64,000 nt of DNA from positions 310,001 to 374,000 of the forward strand of contig QZIT01000006.1 of NCBI GenBank assembly GCA_003599145.1, read 5' to 3'. Origin of the DNA: Candidatus Woesearchaeota archaeon. Its GTDB lineage: Archaea > Nanobdellota > Nanobdellia > Woesearchaeales > UBA9642. The notes under the pieces were generated by a model. It did not search any database, was not told the origin of the DNA, and was given only the letters and a program-made list of their open reading frames with translations. This document shows, piece after piece, positions 25,656 through 34,874 of the stretch (the first letter of the stretch is position 1; each line of letters begins with the position of its first letter). The position numbers and the translations under genes were made by a program.

Positions 25656-25738
25656 AGCTGTTTTTTAATTGCGGGGTTTTTAAAGTTATTGGAAAACTTT
25701 ATATACTGCTGTTAGCTGAGAGTATTGAGGTGAGGTAT

Positions 25739-26320
25739 ATGAAATTTAAAATACTCTTATATGTGCTATTATTGTTTACTGTTCCTGTTTTTGTTCATGC
25801 TCATTTAATTGGAGGTCTGGGTTTTGGAAGCGGTATAACACATCCTTTGTTTGGGATAGACCACTTATTGGCCATGATTGCTGTGGGCATAATAAGCGTT
25901 CAGTATGGCGGAAAGGCAGTGTGGATGGTTCCAGCAACGTTTGTTTTGATTATGCTCTTGGGAGGTTTATTGGCAATAGCAGGATTGCCTTTGCTTTTCG
26001 TTGAAACAGGAATAGCATTGTCTGTTCTGTTTTTAGGATTGACTATTGCTTTTGCAAAAAAAATTCCTTTAGTTATTTCTATGGTTGGTGTAGGTTTGTT
26101 TGCTTTTTTCCATGGCCATGCTCACGGAACAGAAATGCCCTTGATTGCAAATCCGCTGTTTTACGCTTTAGGTTTTGTTTTAGCAACAGCAGCATTGCAT
26201 GTTTCAGGTATCTTGATAGGGCTTTATGCAAAAAAATCCTCACTCAAGTTGAAATTGTTGCAGTATTCAGGCATAGGCATGGGCATCATGGGCATATGTT
26301 TCCTTTTCAGCATTATTTAA
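25739..26320 (+). CDS. HupE/UreJ-family protein (probable Ni/Co permease)
   Basis: A 193-aa protein with a signal-like first helix ending VHAHL, then about six membrane helices. Family metal motifs are HPLFGIDHLLAMIAVG and FFHGHAHGTEMP. HupE/UreJ proteins import nickel or cobalt for metalloenzymes; no hydrogenase or urease gene is visible here. The ATG at 25739 has a Shine-Dalgarno (GAGGTGAGG) and the TATA box ttatata lies at about 25699-25705; the GTG at 25730 is an alternative. Mostly bacterial, so transfer is possible. Confidence 0.88.
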   Translation: MKFKILLYVLLLFTVPVFVHAHLIGGLGFGSGITHPLFGIDHLLAMIAVGIISVQYGGKAVWMVPATFVLIMLLGGLLAIAGLPLLFVETGIALSVLFLGLTIAFAKKIPLVISMVGVGLFAFFHGHAHGTEMPLIANPLFYALGFVLATAALHVSGILIGLYAKKSSLKLKLLQYSGIGMGIMGICFLFSII

Positions 26321-26359
26321 AAGCAAAATATTTATAAACGCACTGTCTTAAAATAGCCT

Positions 26360-26983
26360 ATGGGAAAAGAGGTGGAGGAGTATATTACGAAGACTCATAA
26401 AAAAGGCTATAGCTATCAACAAATTGAGCAAAAATTGATGAAAGCAGGCTATAGCCAAAAGGAAGTTGAAAAAGAGATAAGAAAAATAGAGCGAAGAGTC
26501 TATGTTGAAGTGTTTTTCTTTATTGCTGTTGTCGTTCTTTTATTGCTTGCTTTGTTCTTGACTAACCCTTTTGAAAAAAATAATGGGCAAAACGAGGTAA
26601 TAACACCTGAAGACCGTGCAAAGTTTGAATTGGCAGTGCAAGAAAAAAATCCTGCAGATTGCCTTGCCATAAACAATAATGCGCTAAAACAGGAATGCTC
26701 AAGGCTTGCTGCAAAACCTATAGAAACAGGGCCTTCTGCAGATGATAGGGCAATCTTTGAGATTGCTGTTCAGCAAAAAGCTCCTGAAAACTGCCAACAA
26801 ATACAGTATGAGCAATTGAAAAATGAATGTGTCAGACTGGCAAGCATGCCTGAACAGCAAAATGAAATAACTATTGATGATAGAACTTTGTTTGAGCAGG
26901 CAGTTGCCGATAAAGATCCATCCTTATGCTCTTCAATTACTGATCAAGATTTACAAAATGAATGTCTGAGATTAACGAGGTGA
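26360..26983 (+). CDS. membrane protein with three Cys-pair repeats
   Basis: A 207-aa protein. An N-terminal helical domain (residues 1-45; GYSYQQIEQKLMKAGYSQ repeats the style of short UBA-like or SHOCT-like helices) is followed by one transmembrane helix (48-68). Outside are three repeats of about 40 residues, each reading D(D/E)R..FE.AV..K.P..C....and then ..EC.RL. Each repeat holds one Cys pair, probably a disulfide. The gene starts an operon with the fibre-like protein 5 bases downstream. The TATA box is at about 26327-26336. Function unknown; the repeats resemble those of the 46.7-kb lipoprotein. Confidence 0.65.
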   Translation: MGKEVEEYITKTHKKGYSYQQIEQKLMKAGYSQKEVEKEIRKIERRVYVEVFFFIAVVVLLLLALFLTNPFEKNNGQNEVITPEDRAKFELAVQEKNPADCLAINNNALKQECSRLAAKPIETGPSADDRAIFEIAVQQKAPENCQQIQYEQLKNECVRLASMPEQQNEITIDDRTLFEQAVADKDPSLCSSITDQDLQNECLRLTR

Positions 26984-26987
26984 AACT

Positions 26988-29870
26988 ATGAGAAAAATAA
27001 TACTTTTTGCACTGTTCTTTTTGGTTATCGGATTGGTTACTGCAGTAACGCCAAATCCAGGACATGCCTGTACTACTGTCGATACGATTGGTTGTAATCC
27101 TATTTCTGCAACAAGCACTGCAGGAGGAACGCCTGCAGTAGTTGGTGTTGGTTCAGGTGGAATTTCGGGTTATCTTGGCTATTCTGGCTATGGCCTGTAT
27201 ACTCCTCAGTCAGGAAGCGTTGGAGGTTATTGGGAAGTTGTTGGTCAGGTGAGATCAAATCAGTATTGCAATTTAGCAGGAGGCAACTGCAATAATTGGG
27301 ATGATGTCTATAACTCTGTTAATTGGTATACTATTACAGGAGGCAATACTGGATGGACAGATAATGCAAATAATGTTTATACAACAACCGATGCAGATGT
27401 TGTTGGCATTGGAGATACAACTCCAGATGCTCGTTTGGAAATAAGCGGAAATGGCGGAGCAACAGATTTGCTAAGAGTGAGTTCTAATGATGCAAACGAT
27501 GGAGATAGATTTGTTGTTAAGAATTCGGGAAACACGGGAGTGGGAGTTGCAAATCCTTCTAATAGATTAGAGGTTGCTGGAACAGTAAATGCTTCTGGTG
27601 ATGTTTGTACTGCACTTGCTGGCGGAAGGTGTTTGAGTACGGTTTCTGGAGGTGCTGTAGGACCTGGTACTTCAAGCAGAGTTGCAAAGTTTAATGCAGC
27701 AGGCAATAATGTTATTGATTCTCAAATTTTTGATGGCGGAGGAAATGTCGGTCTTAATACGATATTTCCTGGAGCTAAACTTGAAATTTATAGCACGAAT
27801 GCTGTTGAAGCTGAATTGTTGCGCTTGAGAAATGGTGCATGGAATGCTAATCAATTATCCACCCTTAGCTTTTTTTCAGGAGATGGCACTACGAATAATA
27901 GAAATACTGCTTCTATTAAGAGCAAGTTGTATAGTGGTGGTACTGCTGGAGATTTATCTTTCTGGACAAACGATGCTGGAACATTGACACAAAAAATGGT
28001 CATTACTAATACAGGAGATGTTCTTGTTACTGATAATGTTAACGCAACAGGAGATGTTTGTACTGCGCTTGCTGGCGGAAGGTGTTTGAGTACTATATCC
28101 GCAGGTGGTGGTTATTGGTCTAGGACTGCTGGAGGTTTAGTATATCCTACTACGTTAACAGATAGTGTTGGTATTGGCACATCTTCCCCTACACAAAGAT
28201 TGCAGGTTGCCGGTGCTATACGTGCAGATACTTTTTTAGCAGCAGGCACTCCCTTGGCTAATGCGGGAACAGGCGATATATCAGCTCAAAACACTATTGC
28301 TGCCGGAAACTACATTGCTGCAGGATGTGAAGAACAATCTCAATGTGGCACTAATGGATATTCCACTATGTATGCTAACGGTTGGGGAATGTTCAGCAAA
28401 AGTATTAAAGTCGGGGGATGGGAAGATCCTGGACAAGGAAATATAAAAGCAGATAATATTGTAAGCGGTGCGTATGTCGGAGCAGGAACTGCAAGTCCTA
28501 CAGCCACTTTAGAAGTTGCTGGAAACCAAGGTGGCGTTGGTGGGAAGAATTTTAAAGTTACGTTTCCTGGAGGAGGAGCACTTACAGGCACAGAAATGTC
28601 AGGACTTGCACACGTCAATGGCGTTTGGACTGCATTGTATGCAAAACAGGGTTCTGCAACTTCTGCAGCTTTCTTCAATGGAAGTGTTGGTGTTGGAACA
28701 GCAATTCCTAGTGGAAAATTACATGTAGTTTCAACAGATAATACTGGCGCTGGAGATTTTGGCGTATATGTTACTTCTCAGGGCTCAGATGCTATAGATG
28801 CAGCAATCTATGCAAGTGGAGTGGGAAACGGTCTCTTCGGCTCAGGTAATTTCGTTGGTGTTAAAGGAACAGGAGGAACTAGAGGCGTTGAAGGATTTGG
28901 TCCCATTGGCATCTATGGTGGAGGATCTGCCTATGGAGTTCAGGGCATTGGCCCAACAGGTGTGTTCGGTAGAGATAGTACCTTGGGAACTGGATGGGCA
29001 GGCTATTTTGAGGGCAGAGGTTACTTTTCCCAGAATGTTGGCATAGGAACGTTAAGCCCTACAGAGAGGTTGCACGTTAATGGCGGTTCTGCAGATACAA
29101 AGATAATGGTTGAAGCTACTGGCGGTAATAATGTTGCTCTGCGTTTGGCTAATGGCAATAGAAGATGGACTCTTCAGAATATGGGTACAGGTACCTTGAG
29201 AATTTATGATGAGACAGCAGCTTCTGAAAGGTTATCTATATCTAGTTCTGGTGATGTTGGTATTGGTAAATCAACTCCCACTGCAAGACTTGATGTGGTG
29301 GGTGTTAGTTCTAGCAATGTTGCTATTCGAGGAGTTGGAACTGGAGGAACGGGTGTTGAGGCATCTGGAACTACAGGTGTGCGAGGCACAGGCACGATAA
29401 CAGGACTGGTAGGCGTAGGAACTGATTTTGGATTAACTGCAAGTGCAACAGGAGCAGGCTCTAGAGGAGTTTATTCAATGAGCAGTAACGGTATTGGAGT
29501 TGAGGGCAGTGGAACCACAAATGATTTCTATGCGTCTGGAACAGGAACGAATTATGGAGCAGCATCTTCAATCAGATGGAAATCTGATGTGAAGGAAATA
29601 GACGACGCTTTAGACACAGTTACTAAAATAAGAGGAGTTACGTTTACTTGGGATAAAGAACATGGCGGCCAAGAGGATATGGGTTTCATTGCTGAAGAAG
29701 TTGGAAAGGAAATTCCTGAAATAGTTTCTTATGAAGAAAATGGCGTTGATGCTGTAGCTGTTGATTATGGAGCAATAACGCCTGTGCTTGTTGAAGCTAT
29801 CAAGGAATTAAAAGCAGAAAACGACGAGCTTAAAAAAAGAGTAGATGCATTGGAAAAGAAAAACAAATGA
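26988..29870 (+). CDS. secreted tail-fibre-like protein with C-terminal S74 chaperone domain
   Basis: A 960-aa protein with signal peptide (residues 1-19). The body has repeats of the type VGIGTxSPTxRLxVxG, at least six times, as in phage tail fibres and bacterial adhesins. At the C-terminus (860-960) is an intramolecular chaperone auto-processing domain, peptidase S74: SSIRWKSDVKEIDDAL with the Ser860/Lys865 pair, GFIAEEVG, VDYGAITPVLVEAIKEL and a closing coiled coil. By family, the chaperone trimerises the fibre and then cuts itself off. The gene sits in an operon with two surface proteins, so a cell-surface trimeric adhesin is the simplest reading. A captured prophage tail gene is the alternative, but no other phage gene is near. 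Confidence 0.85.
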   Translation: MRKIILFALFFLVIGLVTAVTPNPGHACTTVDTIGCNPISATSTAGGTPAVVGVGSGGISGYLGYSGYGLYTPQSGSVGGYWEVVGQVRSNQYCNLAGGNCNNWDDVYNSVNWYTITGGNTGWTDNANNVYTTTDADVVGIGDTTPDARLEISGNGGATDLLRVSSNDANDGDRFVVKNSGNTGVGVANPSNRLEVAGTVNASGDVCTALAGGRCLSTVSGGAVGPGTSSRVAKFNAAGNNVIDSQIFDGGGNVGLNTIFPGAKLEIYSTNAVEAELLRLRNGAWNANQLSTLSFFSGDGTTNNRNTASIKSKLYSGGTAGDLSFWTNDAGTLTQKMVITNTGDVLVTDNVNATGDVCTALAGGRCLSTISAGGGYWSRTAGGLVYPTTLTDSVGIGTSSPTQRLQVAGAIRADTFLAAGTPLANAGTGDISAQNTIAAGNYIAAGCEEQSQCGTNGYSTMYANGWGMFSKSIKVGGWEDPGQGNIKADNIVSGAYVGAGTASPTATLEVAGNQGGVGGKNFKVTFPGGGALTGTEMSGLAHVNGVWTALYAKQGSATSAAFFNGSVGVGTAIPSGKLHVVSTDNTGAGDFGVYVTSQGSDAIDAAIYASGVGNGLFGSGNFVGVKGTGGTRGVEGFGPIGIYGGGSAYGVQGIGPTGVFGRDSTLGTGWAGYFEGRGYFSQNVGIGTLSPTERLHVNGGSADTKIMVEATGGNNVALRLANGNRRWTLQNMGTGTLRIYDETAASERLSISSSGDVGIGKSTPTARLDVVGVSSSNVAIRGVGTGGTGVEASGTTGVRGTGTITGLVGVGTDFGLTASATGAGSRGVYSMSSNGIGVEGSGTTNDFYASGTGTNYGAASSIRWKSDVKEIDDALDTVTKIRGVTFTWDKEHGGQEDMGFIAEEVGKEIPEIVSYEENGVDAVAVDYGAITPVLVEAIKELKAENDELKKRVDALEKKNK
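27600..28093 (+). repeat. 41-bp direct repeat inside the fibre-like gene
   Basis: Copies at 27600-27640 and 28053-28093 differ at one base and encode DVCTALAGGRCLST both times. They mark an internal duplication of the coding unit. Confidence 0.8.
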
Positions 29871-31210
29871 AGAAATTAGTGCTACTGTTAACATTGGTAC
29901 TTTTCCTTACAGTCATCGCTGTAAAGGCAGATTGTTATTTTGCTAATTCATGCAATGCAGGAGATGTTGCCTTTATCAGAGCTTCTGCAACGAATAATGC
30001 ACATGCAGAATTACGAACGCAATCAACTGCGGGATATCAGAATGTTTGCTGCCCCAACACTTGGAATTATACCTGCACTATTCCTGCGGATAGGGCATTG
30101 AAATTACAGGCAGTTACCAATTCACATGTACAGAGAGCAAGTTTAGCAACATATGCAAATGATGTTTGTATTAAAGGGGTAACGTATTACACTGCTGCAG
30201 GCGTTGCATGTAATGTTGGTGATGATTGTGTTTTGAAAATGAGTGGTTCAGATAATGCCCATATTGCAGACTGCACTGCAGGTGTTATTTGGGAAAGACT
30301 CTGCGTTCTTCCTTCAGTTAGCCCTTCACTGAATTTTCAATGTACACTTTCCAATGTAACTATAAAGCCTAATTGTGCAAACTGTAATGTAGGAGCAAAT
30401 ATTTCTCTTACAGGCTATGTTTCAGGAAATTGCTCTAATGTGAGAACAGTTCAGGTTGATGCAAGAAACGTTGCAGGTACTTGTGTTGTTAATGCATCTG
30501 GAGGCGACATTGCTGGTTTACGAGGAAGCTTATCCTTAGGCAATGATCTGGGAAACACGTTTATTAATACTTCATGGCTGGTTCCAGCTATCAATGCAGA
30601 TTGCCAAGGCCAGACAGTCAATGCAACCGTTGGCTTTTTGTTTAACAATACCAATCAGTTAGAGGGAGAAACAACTAATGCATATGGTGGTTTAACGTTT
30701 GCAGGTGGCTTTCCTATAGCCATGAGATGCGGAAATGTAAGTATCAATGGAGTAACTACGTTTGATCCTGCATGCAACGCAACAACACCACCGCCTAGCT
30801 TATTCTGCGGAGCTGCAGACAATTGTGTTTATGGCAATGAAACCACTGGGTTGAATCCAAGCTGTTATGGAAAGTTCAATACGAGATTGAATGAGAAAGG
30901 AAAGAGCATATGGTGCAGTGAGAGTAATTATTGGTGTCCTGAGAATTACGATTATAATCCTGCTACTCAGAAATGTGAGTATGGTACAACGATATGTGAT
31001 GAAGGGTATTTACCTCCAAGTCCAAAAGTGCCTCAAGTTACTTGCAATACTATCTTAGATATGATTCTGAATACTAGCAAGTGCTTTAATAATTATGTTC
31101 CTCCGCCAGAACCTTTGCCCTATGCTGAAGCTTGTTGCTATGACTTTAACTGGACAGTAAACGGAACAGATTATAATTATTATTCTGGAAAAGATATAGT
31201 TGTTTACTGA
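29867..31210 (+). CDS. secreted Cys-rich protein, 447 aa
   Basis: A signal peptide (residues 1-21, ending VKADC) leads into three degenerate repeats around (S/T)NNAHAEL, TNSHVQR and SDNAHIAD, each followed by a Cys. A beta-domain rich in N-x-S/T sequons follows, then a Cys-rich C-terminal third. There is no C-terminal membrane anchor. It overlaps the fibre gene by 4 bases (ATGA), implying translational coupling and probably a shared role at the cell surface. No known family. Confidence 0.65.
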   Translation: MKKLVLLLTLVLFLTVIAVKADCYFANSCNAGDVAFIRASATNNAHAELRTQSTAGYQNVCCPNTWNYTCTIPADRALKLQAVTNSHVQRASLATYANDVCIKGVTYYTAAGVACNVGDDCVLKMSGSDNAHIADCTAGVIWERLCVLPSVSPSLNFQCTLSNVTIKPNCANCNVGANISLTGYVSGNCSNVRTVQVDARNVAGTCVVNASGGDIAGLRGSLSLGNDLGNTFINTSWLVPAINADCQGQTVNATVGFLFNNTNQLEGETTNAYGGLTFAGGFPIAMRCGNVSINGVTTFDPACNATTPPPSLFCGAADNCVYGNETTGLNPSCYGKFNTRLNEKGKSIWCSESNYWCPENYDYNPATQKCEYGTTICDEGYLPPSPKVPQVTCNTILDMILNTSKCFNNYVPPPEPLPYAEACCYDFNWTVNGTDYNYYSGKDIVVY

Positions 31211-32922
31211 ACATCCAAAAGATTGATTATTGTACTTTTATCAGATTGAATTCTTTTATTTGCAAATGCCATTCCAATTTTCATATAGGCTACGTCTTTT
31301 GGTTGTGTTGGTACTAAGGGCGGATCATTCATGTTAGAAAGGTAGGCATGTACGTCATCTGCGTTTGTGTTTAATGCGCCACTAAGCTCTTGTAGTCTTT
31401 TATCAAATGCTGTGTGTGATCCACTAGTCATCCTAATATAAGATCCAACTAAATAATCTGCAGATATGTGATAGTTATGGCTTGCGCTCCATCCAGTACT
31501 TTTTCTAATAACAAAGCCAGGATCTGTCAATTGTAAACTGTCTGTCGTAACTGTATACATATCAATATCCATTATGTTTTCAAACCAATCTAATGTATTT
31601 TTAATACTGTCTTCTTCTAACTGTGTCCATCCCTGTAAATCTGTTGGCAGGGGAAAGTCAGAAAATCTAAACGTGATAGGGTAGGCATTAGGCCAAACAT
31701 CCTTCAACTCAGTTGCATCAACATCAACCATTTCCCCAGAAGGTATCTGATACTGCAAGGGTATCATGATTGCACTTTTTGTAGTAGTTCCAGCAATGCT
31801 TACAGGAGTTTTATAGTTATGAAAGCTTGGATGTTCTATGATGAGCGTGTAATCCTGAGCAGGTGCATTCAAAGAATAATTTCCCTGAGCATTGCTCTGT
31901 GTTTCCAACGTATCTGTTATTGTTGCAAGTTTAATCGTTGTACCAGGTAAAACTCCATCAAACGTATAGATTGTTCCGTTTACAGAAGGTGGTGCAATTG
32001 CTGTCCACGTAAACTGATTTGATTGTGCGGATAAAGCATTAAAAGCGTCGTTTGCAGTTATTTGCCTTTGTATGCTCTGTTCTGTTAAAGGATTCCAAAT
32101 GGCTGTGTCTCCATGGAACGTGATGTTTGCTGCTGTATATTGAGTAATATCATCATTGTTTATAGGCATAGCTACTTTGAGTGTTTCTCCAACATTTATT
32201 GTTGTATCTCTTATAGAACCAGTAAAAGAAGGCCCTCTGTTTCCTGTTATCATGATGTTTGCATCTTCATCAGGAACAATGGTTTCATCAAAGACATAAT
32301 TATTTTTCTGGGCAGTTATAGTTATATTATTCGTTGGTTTTGAAAGCGTTGATATGTTTGACGTTGAAGGGAATGTCCTTCCTGCATTATGCGTATTTCC
32401 ATCCATCAACACCATTTTCTTTGCAGATTGAAAATTGCCTGTTTGCATTCTTAGCAAGTAAACTCCAGCAGAAACACCATTGCCTCTGTCATCTGTTCCA
32501 TTCCATTCAATAGCATGATTTCCCAATTCTTGATAGCCATCAACAACAGTTTTTACTTTCTGCCCTAGAATGTTGAATATTTCTATGGAAACTCTTCCGT
32601 CTTTTTCCAAAGTATACGGAATGATAGTAGAGGGATTAAAAGGATTGGGATAATTTTGCTCTAATTGATAGGAAAAATTGCCGTTTGAAGCAGGCCCATC
32701 TAAAATGCCTGATACTGTAAGATTCAAAGAAAAATTTCCCTGGGCATCGGTTGTGTCTGAATCAAGAGCACTGCCATTATTTGCCATAACAACTGCGTTT
32801 GCAACGGGCTGAGAAACTGAACCGAATTTTCCATCCTGTACTTTTCCTGTTATGGTTGCAGCAGATACCTGTGCAACTGTCGTTAAGGCAAGTATGCTTC
32901 CCAGTATGCTCTCGAGCTTCAT
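31204..32922 (-). CDS. secreted protein with carboxypeptidase-like repeats and an internal FlgD/T9SS-type module
   Basis: A 572-aa protein. The signal peptide is residues 1-21 (ending QVSAAT). A carboxypeptidase regulatory-like domain at 23-75 has VANAVVMANN..TDAQGNFSLNL. At residues 87-175 is a module matching the FlgD Ig-like/Por-type sorting domain: NYPNPFNPSTIIPY, VSIEIFNILGQKV, GVYLLRMQTG. A second regulatory-like repeat near 320-390 (ITDTLETQSNAQGNYSLNAP) precedes an uncharacterised C-terminal 170 residues. In Bacteroidetes such modules are C-terminal; here it is internal. The TATA box at 32943-32952 fixes the start at 32922 rather than 32961. Bacterial origin of the module is likely (inference). 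Confidence 0.75.
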   Translation of the reverse strand: MKLESILGSILALTTVAQVSAATITGKVQDGKFGSVSQPVANAVVMANNGSALDSDTTDAQGNFSLNLTVSGILDGPASNGNFSYQLEQNYPNPFNPSTIIPYTLEKDGRVSIEIFNILGQKVKTVVDGYQELGNHAIEWNGTDDRGNGVSAGVYLLRMQTGNFQSAKKMVLMDGNTHNAGRTFPSTSNISTLSKPTNNITITAQKNNYVFDETIVPDEDANIMITGNRGPSFTGSIRDTTINVGETLKVAMPINNDDITQYTAANITFHGDTAIWNPLTEQSIQRQITANDAFNALSAQSNQFTWTAIAPPSVNGTIYTFDGVLPGTTIKLATITDTLETQSNAQGNYSLNAPAQDYTLIIEHPSFHNYKTPVSIAGTTTKSAIMIPLQYQIPSGEMVDVDATELKDVWPNAYPITFRFSDFPLPTDLQGWTQLEEDSIKNTLDWFENIMDIDMYTVTTDSLQLTDPGFVIRKSTGWSASHNYHISADYLVGSYIRMTSGSHTAFDKRLQELSGALNTNADDVHAYLSNMNDPPLVPTQPKDVAYMKIGMAFANKRIQSDKSTIINLLDVQ

Positions 32923-32984
32923 AGATGCTGCTAAGCGTTCTTTATTTATAAATGTTTCCATTTTTCTAACTACTAAGTAGTGAA

Positions 32985-33161
32985 TTAAAGCTTATCCAAA
33001 TAATTCAAGAACTTAAAATATTCTTCTGCGCAGTCTCTGCAATACGTGCTTGTGGGTATGCCTCGCATGCAATACTCCGCAGTTTCCCCGCAGACAATGC
33101 ACTTTCTATTATTTTTTACAATAACTTTTTCTTCTTTTTTTACTTTCTTGATGACATTCAT
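32985..33161 (-). CDS. small zinc-ribbon protein, 58 aa
   Basis: A basic N-terminus (NVIKKVKKEEKVIVKNNRK) precedes CIVCGETAEYC and YCRDCAEEYF, giving two CxxC knuckles with an extra Cys, ending in FKFLNYLDKL. This looks like a small archaeal zinc-finger protein that could bind nucleic acid. It starts 2 bases after the sppA stop on the same strand and is probably cotranscribed with it. Confidence 0.75.
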   Translation of the reverse strand: MNVIKKVKKEEKVIVKNNRKCIVCGETAEYCMRGIPTSTYCRDCAEEYFKFLNYLDKL

Positions 33162-33163
33162 GA

Positions 33164-34069
33164 TTAGGTGGTTATGAATGACTGTTTAAACAGATTACTT
33201 CCAAAGCCCTTGCCAAAATAATATGCCTGATGGCTACTCATTTCAGAGAGTTTAGCAAACAATCCTTTGTACTTCGGATACTCTTTTGTTGTAACAGTAC
33301 CCTTTAATTGACTTTCCAAATACGCAACAGCTTCTTTTTTGCTGCCGATTTCGTCAATTAATCCTAAGTCTTTTGCCTCGCTTCCTAAAAAGAAAACGCC
33401 TGTTGAAATTTGATCGACGGTTCTATCATCAAGTTTTCTGTTGTCCTTAACTTCTTCTAAAAAGAATTCGTGCAAAATATCTATTTTTTGCTGTAAAATT
33501 TCCTCTTCATCATAAGATAGCTCTCTCAAAGGAGTTCCTATGTCCTTATACTCCCCTCCAACTAATCGCTGATAGGTAATATTGTATCGTTGCATGAATC
33601 CTGCTAATTCTATATAAGAGCCTAAAACTCCAACAGAACCTGTAATAGACATTCTGCTGGCAACAATATAATCAGAACTGCTTGCAGCCCAGTATGCTCC
33701 TGAAGCTCCAACTTCCCTAATCCATGCAACATTGGGTTTTTTCATGTCTTTAATGGCATGTGCTATTTCTTCGCTGGCTACAGCACTGCCTCCTGGAGAA
33801 TTAATTTCAAAAATAACTCCCTTGACTGTTGGGTCTTTCTCTGCTTTTTCTATGTCTGCAATAACATCTTGAGAGTTTACAACCGTATCAAAAAAGCCTC
33901 CTTCGCTTCCTGAAATAGTACCTCTTATGGGAATAATGACTACATTGCCCATGCTTACCTCTCCGCTGAATAACGAAACAACGCCTGCAACAAATAAGCT
34001 TGCAATAAACAAACCTCCTAAAATAAGAAGGATAATCCATATTCGAGGTTTTTGCTCTTCACTCTTCAT
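33164..34069 (-). CDS. sppA: signal peptide peptidase SppA (S49)
   Basis: A membrane-anchored serine protease that degrades signal peptides and membrane protein fragments. One N-terminal helix (residues 10-33) precedes the S49 domain: VKGVIFEINSPGGSAVASEE, the nucleophile Ser123 in REVGASGAYWAASS, TGSVGVLGSY, and the catalytic Lys175 in GGEYKDIG. The 301-aa short form is usual for archaea. The TATA box near 34094-34104 fits the ATG. Confidence 0.94.
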   Translation of the reverse strand: MKSEEQKPRIWIILLILGGLFIASLFVAGVVSLFSGEVSMGNVVIIPIRGTISGSEGGFFDTVVNSQDVIADIEKAEKDPTVKGVIFEINSPGGSAVASEEIAHAIKDMKKPNVAWIREVGASGAYWAASSSDYIVASRMSITGSVGVLGSYIELAGFMQRYNITYQRLVGGEYKDIGTPLRELSYDEEEILQQKIDILHEFFLEEVKDNRKLDDRTVDQISTGVFFLGSEAKDLGLIDEIGSKKEAVAYLESQLKGTVTTKEYPKYKGLFAKLSEMSSHQAYYFGKGFGSNLFKQSFITT

Positions 34070-34105
34070 GAAGCATGGTAAAATGTTTCCTGTTTTTAAA
34101 TGTTT

Positions 34106-34426
34106 TTAATACTTGAATTTTCTTTCATAGTTTTTATGTTTCATCCAATCTAGGATTATAGAAAGGACGATAATTTCATCTCTTTTTATAGTATAAAACA
34201 GTCTCCATCCAGAGGGTAAATTACATTTCCATAAGTTGTCAGCCGAAAAGTTCTTTTTATAAGAGACAGGAATGAGTTTTTTTGGTATTTGAATGCCTGA
34301 AAATGCATTTTTTTCAAGTTGCTGAAATATTCTCGTTATTGATTTATATAAACTAACATTTTCAGTTTTGAGCCTTTCAAAATCTCCTTTTAATTTTTCA
34401 TCTCCAAAAACAATGCGTGATTTCAT
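34106..34426 (-). CDS. RelE/YoeB-like toxin
   Basis: A 106-aa RelE-fold protein: N-terminal helices (FERLKTENVSLYKSITRIFQ) and the beta-sheet core LWKCNLPSGWRLFYTIKRDEI ending in LSIILDWMKHKNYERKF. It starts within the last 4 bases of the upstream gene (ATGA), the arrangement of a toxin after its antitoxin. Predicted mRNA-cleaving activity is from family only. Confidence 0.75.
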   Translation of the reverse strand: MKSRIVFGDEKLKGDFERLKTENVSLYKSITRIFQQLEKNAFSGIQIPKKLIPVSYKKNFSADNLWKCNLPSGWRLFYTIKRDEIIVLSIILDWMKHKNYERKFKY

Positions 34427-34686
34427 CTCCAGAATAAATGTTTTTTTGTCAAATAGTTTCTTACTCCTTCAGGATCCCAAATCCATGCAATTTTTCCTTC
34501 TCTGTCTTGAGCAATTTTTCCTGAAGCATGTAAATAGTCAAAAACAACGCAAAAGGTCTGATACATCATTTTTTTAGGAAGGTGTTCCCATAAATATTTT
34601 TTCTTATAGGTTCCAGAATGCTTTGTTATGAACTGTTCAACCATGAGTACCGTATCTAATTGAGGATAATGAATGATTTTTCTCAT
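34423..34686 (-). CDS. probable antitoxin partner, winged-helix-like
   Basis: An 87-aa protein starting MRKIIHYPQLDT. The pattern VEQFITKHSGTYKKKYLWEHLP followed by VFDYLHASGKIAQDREGKIAWIWD reads as a winged helix. Its place directly upstream of and overlapping the RelE-like gene suggests antitoxin and autoregulator. The ATG at 34686 is 26 nt from a TATA box at 34711-34717; the upstream ATG at 34734 lies above the promoter. Confidence 0.6.
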   Translation of the reverse strand: MRKIIHYPQLDTVLMVEQFITKHSGTYKKKYLWEHLPKKMMYQTFCVVFDYLHASGKIAQDREGKIAWIWDPEGVRNYLTKKHLFWR

Positions 34687-34874
34687 AAAGGTATATAAGT
34701 CTATATAACTATTTAAATGTTGTGTTTTATGCATACTCTAGCATTATTTTTTTGCTTCATAAATATTTGCCAGTCTGAAGCGCAATTTTTTTGTGTTCTT
34801 CCGTTGTTTTTCCCTACATTTTCTGTAATTTTGCCGTTAGAAAGATTTAAAAGCAAGCTATTACTCCTTTCGCC

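Noticed and set aside
28261-28728. Alternative-frame ORFs inside the fibre gene
   Set aside because: They arise from the repetitive Gly/Thr/Ala codons of the main frame and have no ribosome sites.
26988-29870. A prophage, suggested by the tail-fibre-like gene
   Set aside because: No capsid, terminase, portal, integrase or other tail genes are nearby, and flanking genes are cellular surface proteins.
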